From Dehalococcoidales bacterium (GTDB lineage: Bacteria > Chloroflexota > Dehalococcoidia > Dehalococcoidales > RBG-16-60-22): a stretch of DNA of 8,976 nt. The stretch lies in NCBI GenBank assembly GCA_030628245.1, contig DAOVRI010000066.1:1-8976 (forward strand), in the 5' to 3' direction. Below are positions 6,587 to 8,976 of the stretch, piece after piece. Under the pieces are notes generated by a model. The model made no database searches. It saw only the letters and a program-made list of their open reading frames with translations, and was not told the origin of the DNA. Within the stretch, counting starts at the first letter, position 1. Each line of letters opens with the position of its first letter. The translations under genes were made by a program, and so were the position numbers.

Positions 6587-7918
6587 CTAAGCCTGTAGTA
6601 TGTCCTGGACAGCTTCTTCTGGACGGGGAGTTCGACTCTCCCCCGTCTCCACCAGGCACTCCCCCGTCTCTCCGGCCGGGGAGACGGTTGTAATAAGCCG
6701 GAGAGGCGAGTATTTTTCTAGCGCTTCCCGCAACTTCACCGGCGTCACCGCCAGGTAACGGTCATTCTGGCCGGGGATTTTATCCCGGATAAGCCGCATC
6801 GCCAGAAACTCGTCCCGACTGGCTTCCCTGACCATCGTGGCGAACGTCCGCCGCAGGTCGTGGCCGCAGATGTCTGTGAGGCTGGCCCTGGTGTACAACC
6901 TGCGGATAAGCTTGGTCATGCCGTCCTCACCAAGGTCATACCTGGGTCCCCGGAATATCCTGTCTTCGGATTCCAGTCCTTCCGCCAGCTCGATAAGCCT
7001 TGCCTGGGTTTCCGAGAGGATCGGGGTGTACTCGTCGCGTTCCTTGCCCCGAACCCAGATGGTACCGTCCCGGATGTTCCTGACATCGTCGACCGTGGTG
7101 CGTCGCACTTCGATCTGCCGCCAACCATGACCGAGAAGCAGGTCCAGGGCTGCTCTTTCCCGGAGGGTGGTTGGGGTGGTATCCAGTAGGCTGGCTTCAA
7201 TCAGGGACATGGCCTTCACCGGACGGTGTGTTATCCTGGGACGGGGTAGCCCGGCGATGGGATTGGGCACGTGGAACTTCTCGCTGGCATGTCGGTAGAG
7301 CATGTTGAGTTGCGCCTGCCAGTTGAGGCGGGTCCGCCCACTCTTGCCGTCGAAGCGTTCGAGGTAGTTGAGGATAGTGTCCTGGTCGGTGGGCAGTAAC
7401 GGGAATTCTTTGGCAAAAACGGCGTAATGCTTTTCGTAAGTCTCCAGGCTGGACTCCTTGAGACGTCTGTAACGCTTGATCCTGAGCAAACTGTCAATGA
7501 CTTCCTGTGTGAGTACTCCGACCACGGCCGGTAACCTGCCGCCGGATTCAACGCCGTACGGCGCCCCCGCGGTTGCGGCGTTTGCCCAGGACTGGCAGAT
7601 CTCGCAGCTGCCAACGAAGGTCCTGCGGAACGCTACCAGGCGCATCGAGACAACGATATCCGACTTGAGGTCCGTGGCGACGAGTTCTTTCCAGTCGGTC
7701 ATCCCCCGACACTCGGCGAATTCCGCCTTCAAATGCGCCAGCAGGGCCTGTGCCAACATATAGTTAACAGTTTCGAAGTCAGGATCGTCTAGAATGTAAG
7801 CGGAAGGGTAGTGGGGCTCCTCGAAGCAGTACTTTCGCCACCACTTAACTATTTTATCCGCCAGGCTGGCAAGGTCACTCCAGTGTTTCGCCCTCGCTTC
7901 TTCGATTGCTTTTATCAT
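6587..7918 (-). CDS. Tyrosine recombinase (integrase) targeting ssrA
   Basis: The protein has 443 residues from the ATG at 7918. I chose this start because GGAGGAGG (7934-7927) lies 8 nt before it and a promoter lies between it and the in-frame ATG at 8041; the longer version would only add a spurious signal-like segment. Residues about 157-228 form a SAM-like core-binding domain. The catalytic domain shows the first Arg at about 267 (GHGWRQIEVRR), the beta-hairpin Lys at about 292 (VRGKERDEYTP), HDLRR with His 353 and Arg 356, and the nucleophile Tyr 388 in NDRYLAVTP. The usual LGH box before the Tyr is not recognisable (LIRDKIPGQNDRY). The N-terminal 150 residues are unlike common integrases and hold a single CxxC. 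The last 21-22 codons are antisense tmRNA sequence. It should excise or integrate the element at the tmRNA 3' end. Confidence 0.9.
   Translation of the reverse strand: MIKAIEEARAKHWSDLASLADKIVKWWRKYCFEEPHYPSAYILDDPDFETVNYMLAQALLAHLKAEFAECRGMTDWKELVATDLKSDIVVSMRLVAFRRTFVGSCEICQSWANAATAGAPYGVESGGRLPAVVGVLTQEVIDSLLRIKRYRRLKESSLETYEKHYAVFAKEFPLLPTDQDTILNYLERFDGKSGRTRLNWQAQLNMLYRHASEKFHVPNPIAGLPRPRITHRPVKAMSLIEASLLDTTPTTLRERAALDLLLGHGWRQIEVRRTTVDDVRNIRDGTIWVRGKERDEYTPILSETQARLIELAEGLESEDRIFRGPRYDLGEDGMTKLIRRLYTRASLTDICGHDLRRTFATMVREASRDEFLAMRLIRDKIPGQNDRYLAVTPVKLREALEKYSPLRLITTVSPAGETGECLVETGESRTPRPEEAVQDILQA
6590..6654. other. attL-type junction: 3' end of ssrA used as integration site
   Basis: The 3' portion of tmRNA, through the T-arm to CCA, abuts a convergent tyrosine recombinase gene. 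tRNA and tmRNA 3' ends are classic targets of this family, and the element must carry a copy of the target end to keep ssrA functional. The exact crossover cannot be seen because no second copy (attR) lies in the window. The stretch 6590-6654 also encodes, on the other strand, the last codons of the integrase. Confidence 0.65.
6638..6670. repeat. 12-bp direct repeat CTCCCCCGTCTC spanning the tmRNA end
   Basis: CTCCCCCGTCTC occurs at 6638-6649 (tmRNA T stem and acceptor strand) and again at 6659-6670 just past the CCA, with a 21-bp period. Because 21 bp is seven codons, the overlapping integrase tail shows the same repetition (ETGECLV then ETGESRT). Confidence 0.85.
6664..6687 (+). terminator. 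GC-rich hairpin just past ssrA, possible terminator
   Basis: A 10-bp stem (6664-6673 with 6678-6687, one G-T) surrounds a GGCC loop 9 bp downstream of the tmRNA CCA. The following TTGTAATAA is only partly T-rich, so termination may be inefficient. The right arm GGAGACGG is also complementary to the tmRNA acceptor strand (6643-6650). On the opposite strand it lies inside the integrase coding region. Confidence 0.4.
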
Positions 7919-7926
7919 TTTAACTT

Positions 7927-7934
7927 CCTCCTCC
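7927..7934 (-). promoter_or_regulatory. Strong Shine-Dalgarno deciding the integrase start
   Basis: On the minus strand this reads GGAGGAGG, 8 nt before the ATG at 7918. No comparable site precedes the in-frame ATG at 8041. Confidence 0.8.
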
Positions 7935-7973
7935 GTCTTTGAACTACAGGACAGGAAAAGACCTGATAAACCT

Positions 7974-8002
7974 ATTATAACCGCAGACCATGATCGGAGC
8001 AA
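7974..8002 (-). promoter_or_regulatory. Probable integrase promoter
   Basis: On the minus strand, TTGCTC (8002-7997) and a perfect TATAAT (7979-7974) are separated by 17 bp. The predicted start near 7967 gives a leader of about 50 nt. The -35 match is only 3 of 6, so the promoter may need an activator. Confidence 0.5.
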
Positions 8003-8576
8003 CGGAAAACAACGGTAGAAAAATTGGCTGACATGTTTCATAAACTGCTGTCATCGGCTGGTATCGGTCGTAATCACTCTGGTAATCCCCGCAGCGGCTC
8101 GAGTTTTTAGCCTCGAAAAGGCCGTATTTGACGTAAAAGCCAGGGTGACCAACTTCGGGCAATCACTACTGGTTTCGTGAAATTATTACAAATTTTTAAA
8201 ATAACCAGTTTGTAGATTTATTAACTCAACTAAATAATACTTTATTCGCCAGGAGGCTATCAAATTACCCTTTTTCACGCCGAAAGCTGCAAGATGAAGC
8301 GGAGGTTCGAGTGCGGTCCCCTAAGTGCTAAATATCTGGATGAAAGATTCTTAGCTTGACCGATACTAGTGTTGTTAACAGGACAACATGATTTGTGAAT
8401 AAACCCGGATTTAAGAATGTACCTGTGCATTCCTCTAAGTTAACCACAGTTTATATATAAACTCAAGATTTCGCAAGGTATTTTTCCTGATAAAATTATC
8501 ACCAATTTTTCAAAATACACAATTCATCGTTATGTTTAATATCTGACTTCTTAAATTTGAATACAAAATCGTGGCA

Positions 8577-8870
8577 TTAAAGATCTGTGGAAGTCAATCT
8601 CCACCGGTTCATCTCGTAGACCTCTTTGAATGCTAGCATCAGCGAGTTCTCATGTATTGGGTCGTACCTTATCCCCAGAGCCATGGCCCGCCAGAGTGCT
8701 TCCAGGATTGTCCTTATGCCTTTGTGGGTTTTATAGGTGTCAAGAGCCCTTTTAACACTAATCGATGTAGGGATCATAACCCTTTCGTCGCTTTTGACGA
8801 CATATCGGAACTCTTTAATCTCCTTTGTGAGCAGTTTATGGACGTTTATATAGTGCACGGATAATGTCAT
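8577..8870 (-). CDS. Small hypothetical protein
   Basis: From the ATG at 8870 this encodes 97 residues, basic and partly helical (LLTKEIKEFRYVVKSDERV, GIRTILEALWRAMALG), with no signal peptide or TM helix. An upstream in-frame TTG at 8942 would give 121 residues, adding a Cys- and Arg-rich start that looks less natural. Neither start has a convincing ribosome binding site. I do not recognise the family. It lies in the presumed element, transcribed in the same direction as the integrase and about 660 bp upstream of it, with short repeats in its promoter region. A small element-encoded DNA-binding or accessory protein is possible, but nothing in the sequence proves this. Confidence 0.45.
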   Translation of the reverse strand: MTLSVHYINVHKLLTKEIKEFRYVVKSDERVMIPTSISVKRALDTYKTHKGIRTILEALWRAMALGIRYDPIHENSLMLAFKEVYEMNRWRLTSTDL

Positions 8871-8878
8871 TTTGAGCC

Positions 8879-8899
8879 TACGTATACATTTACGTATAC
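8879..8899. repeat. Two direct repeats of TACGTATAC before the small ORF
   Basis: TACGTATAC occurs at 8879-8887 and 8891-8899, a 12-bp period, and each copy contains the palindrome GTATAC. They sit 9-29 bp upstream of the ATG at 8870 and could be operator sites. Confidence 0.6.
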
Positions 8900-8902
8900 T
8901 TT

Positions 8903-8913
8903 TGTAGTCTACA
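8903..8913. repeat. Inverted repeat TGTAG-T-CTACA
   Basis: This is a perfect 5-bp inverted repeat around a single central base, next to the TACGTATAC pair. A related GACTACA is at 8957-8963. It may be a protein-binding site. Confidence 0.4.
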
Positions 8914-8914
8914 G

Positions 8915-8956
8915 CGCAGAAAGGAGGTAAAAGCGCAGACAATTAATCGTCGCAGA
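8915..8956. repeat. Three spaced copies of CGCAGA
   Basis: CGCAGA occurs at 8915-8920, 8934-8939 and 8951-8956 (spacings 19 and 17 bp). The first two are part of a longer AGCGCAGA. An AAGGAGGT in the same area (plus strand) has no start codon at a usable distance. The role is unknown. Confidence 0.4.
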
Positions 8957-8976
8957 GACTACAACCAGGGCTTCAG

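Larger units (their letters stand above)
6306..6654 (+). ncRNA. ssrA: Transfer-messenger RNA (tmRNA, one-piece)
   Basis: tmRNA rescues stalled ribosomes by acting first as alanyl-tRNA and then as a template for a degradation tag. It is 349 nt with an encoded CCA. The 5' GGGGACG (6306-6312) pairs with CGTCTCC (6644-6650), with one G-U, followed by A-CCA. The T-loop is TTCGACT (6631-6637). PK1 is visible: TGAG 6353-6356 with CTCA 6367-6370, and TGCCAC 6358-6363 with GTGGCA 6379-6384. CAGGCT near 6348-6353 pairs with AGCCTG near 6589-6594 (H2). An H5 hairpin pairs GCAGCCTAA with TTAGGTTGC around the stop codon. The tag reads from GCC at 6395, 10 nt after PK1, to TAA at 6419-6421: AEPVMVAA. The T stem appears to be 6 bp instead of 5. 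The 3' end is the integration target of the neighbouring recombinase. Confidence 0.95.
7919..8576. other. Gene-poor stretch beside the integrase
   Basis: Apart from the integrase promoter and ribosome binding site I find no convincing gene in these 658 bp. From about 8160 to 8576 the sequence turns clearly AT-rich compared with the integrase gene. It contains an inverted repeat TGTTGT/ACAACA (8370-8388) enclosing a TGTTAACA palindrome, and a perfect 12-bp palindrome TTTATATATAAA (8450-8461). AGGAGG (8251-8256) has no usable start codon after it. A 21-codon frame at 8294-8359 is probably chance. The position next to int fits integrase arm sites or a control region, but none can be assigned. 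Confidence 0.5.

Noticed and set aside
6837..7763. Several plus- and minus-strand frames of 60-130 codons inside the integrase gene
   Set aside because: They are out-of-frame shadows of the GC-rich integrase coding region without start signals.
7919..8041. N-terminal extension of the integrase starting at 8041, with a lipoprotein-like signal (LFLSCSS)
   Set aside because: A promoter -10 box and a strong ribosome binding site lie between 8041 and the ATG at 7918, and a secreted recombinase makes no sense.
7944..8162. 72-codon minus-strand frame upstream of the integrase
   Set aside because: It has a TTG start, no ribosome binding site and overlaps the integrase promoter; the composition looks random.
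8300..8326. Possible second attachment site (GGAGGTTCGAGTGCGGTCCCC resembles a T-arm)
   Set aside because: Only the TTCGA core matches the ssrA end, the flanks cannot form a T stem, and there is no acceptor sequence or CCA.
8294..8359. 21-codon plus-strand frame MKRRFECGPLSAKYLDERFLA
   Set aside because: It has only a weak ribosome binding site and is too short to separate from chance; kept only as a note.
8652..8864. 70-codon plus-strand frame opposite the small hypothetical gene
   Set aside because: It has no ribosome binding site and is rich in Cys, Pro and Phe; the minus-strand frame has a more protein-like composition.

Overview
The window looks like a piece of a bacterial chromosome, most plausibly Chloroflexota (Dehalococcoidia-like). 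The evidence is a linked smpB-ssrA pair, signal-peptide and Ig-rich membrane proteins, and a large HTH/ectodomain protein whose extracellular domain resembles ones I associate with Dehalococcoidia (and some archaeal) surface proteins. This assignment comes from protein style, not from a marker gene, so treat it as moderate confidence.

Region 1 (1-3526, minus strand) is a tight four-gene membrane operon. In transcription order it holds a two-TM protein of unknown function (TTG start), a three-TM small protein (GTG start, 4-bp overlap), a secreted and anchored protein with a helical domain, Ig-like domains and a DUF4129-like tail, and a DUF4350-like protein (GTG start, 14-bp overlap) that runs off the left edge. 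Two tandem sigma70-type promoters precede it. DUF4129 and DUF4350 proteins commonly travel with MoxR ATPases and DUF58 proteins, which may lie beyond the edge.

Region 2 (3690-5573, minus strand) is a single-gene unit with its own strong promoter, a palindrome at the predicted transcription start and a clear intrinsic terminator. It encodes a membrane-tethered XRE-type HTH protein with a large ectodomain, a Pro/Glu repeat stalk (33-bp DNA repeats) and a second TM helix at the C-terminus.

Region 3 (5574-6654, plus strand) is the trans-translation module: smpB followed by the tmRNA gene ssrA (349 nt, encoded CCA). The acceptor stem, PK1, H5 and T-arm are all recognisable, and the inferred tag is AEPVMVAA. 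A 17-codon leader ORF ends 4 nt before the preferred smpB ATG.

Region 4 (about 6590-8976) is the left end of an integrated element in the 3' end of ssrA. A convergent tyrosine recombinase gene runs antisense into ssrA, so its last 21-22 codons are tmRNA sequence. Beyond the integrase lie about 660 bp without a gene, of which the distal 415 bp are AT-rich, and then a small hypothetical gene with repeats upstream. The other attachment site is not visible, so the extent and nature of the element (prophage, island or ICE) cannot be decided here.
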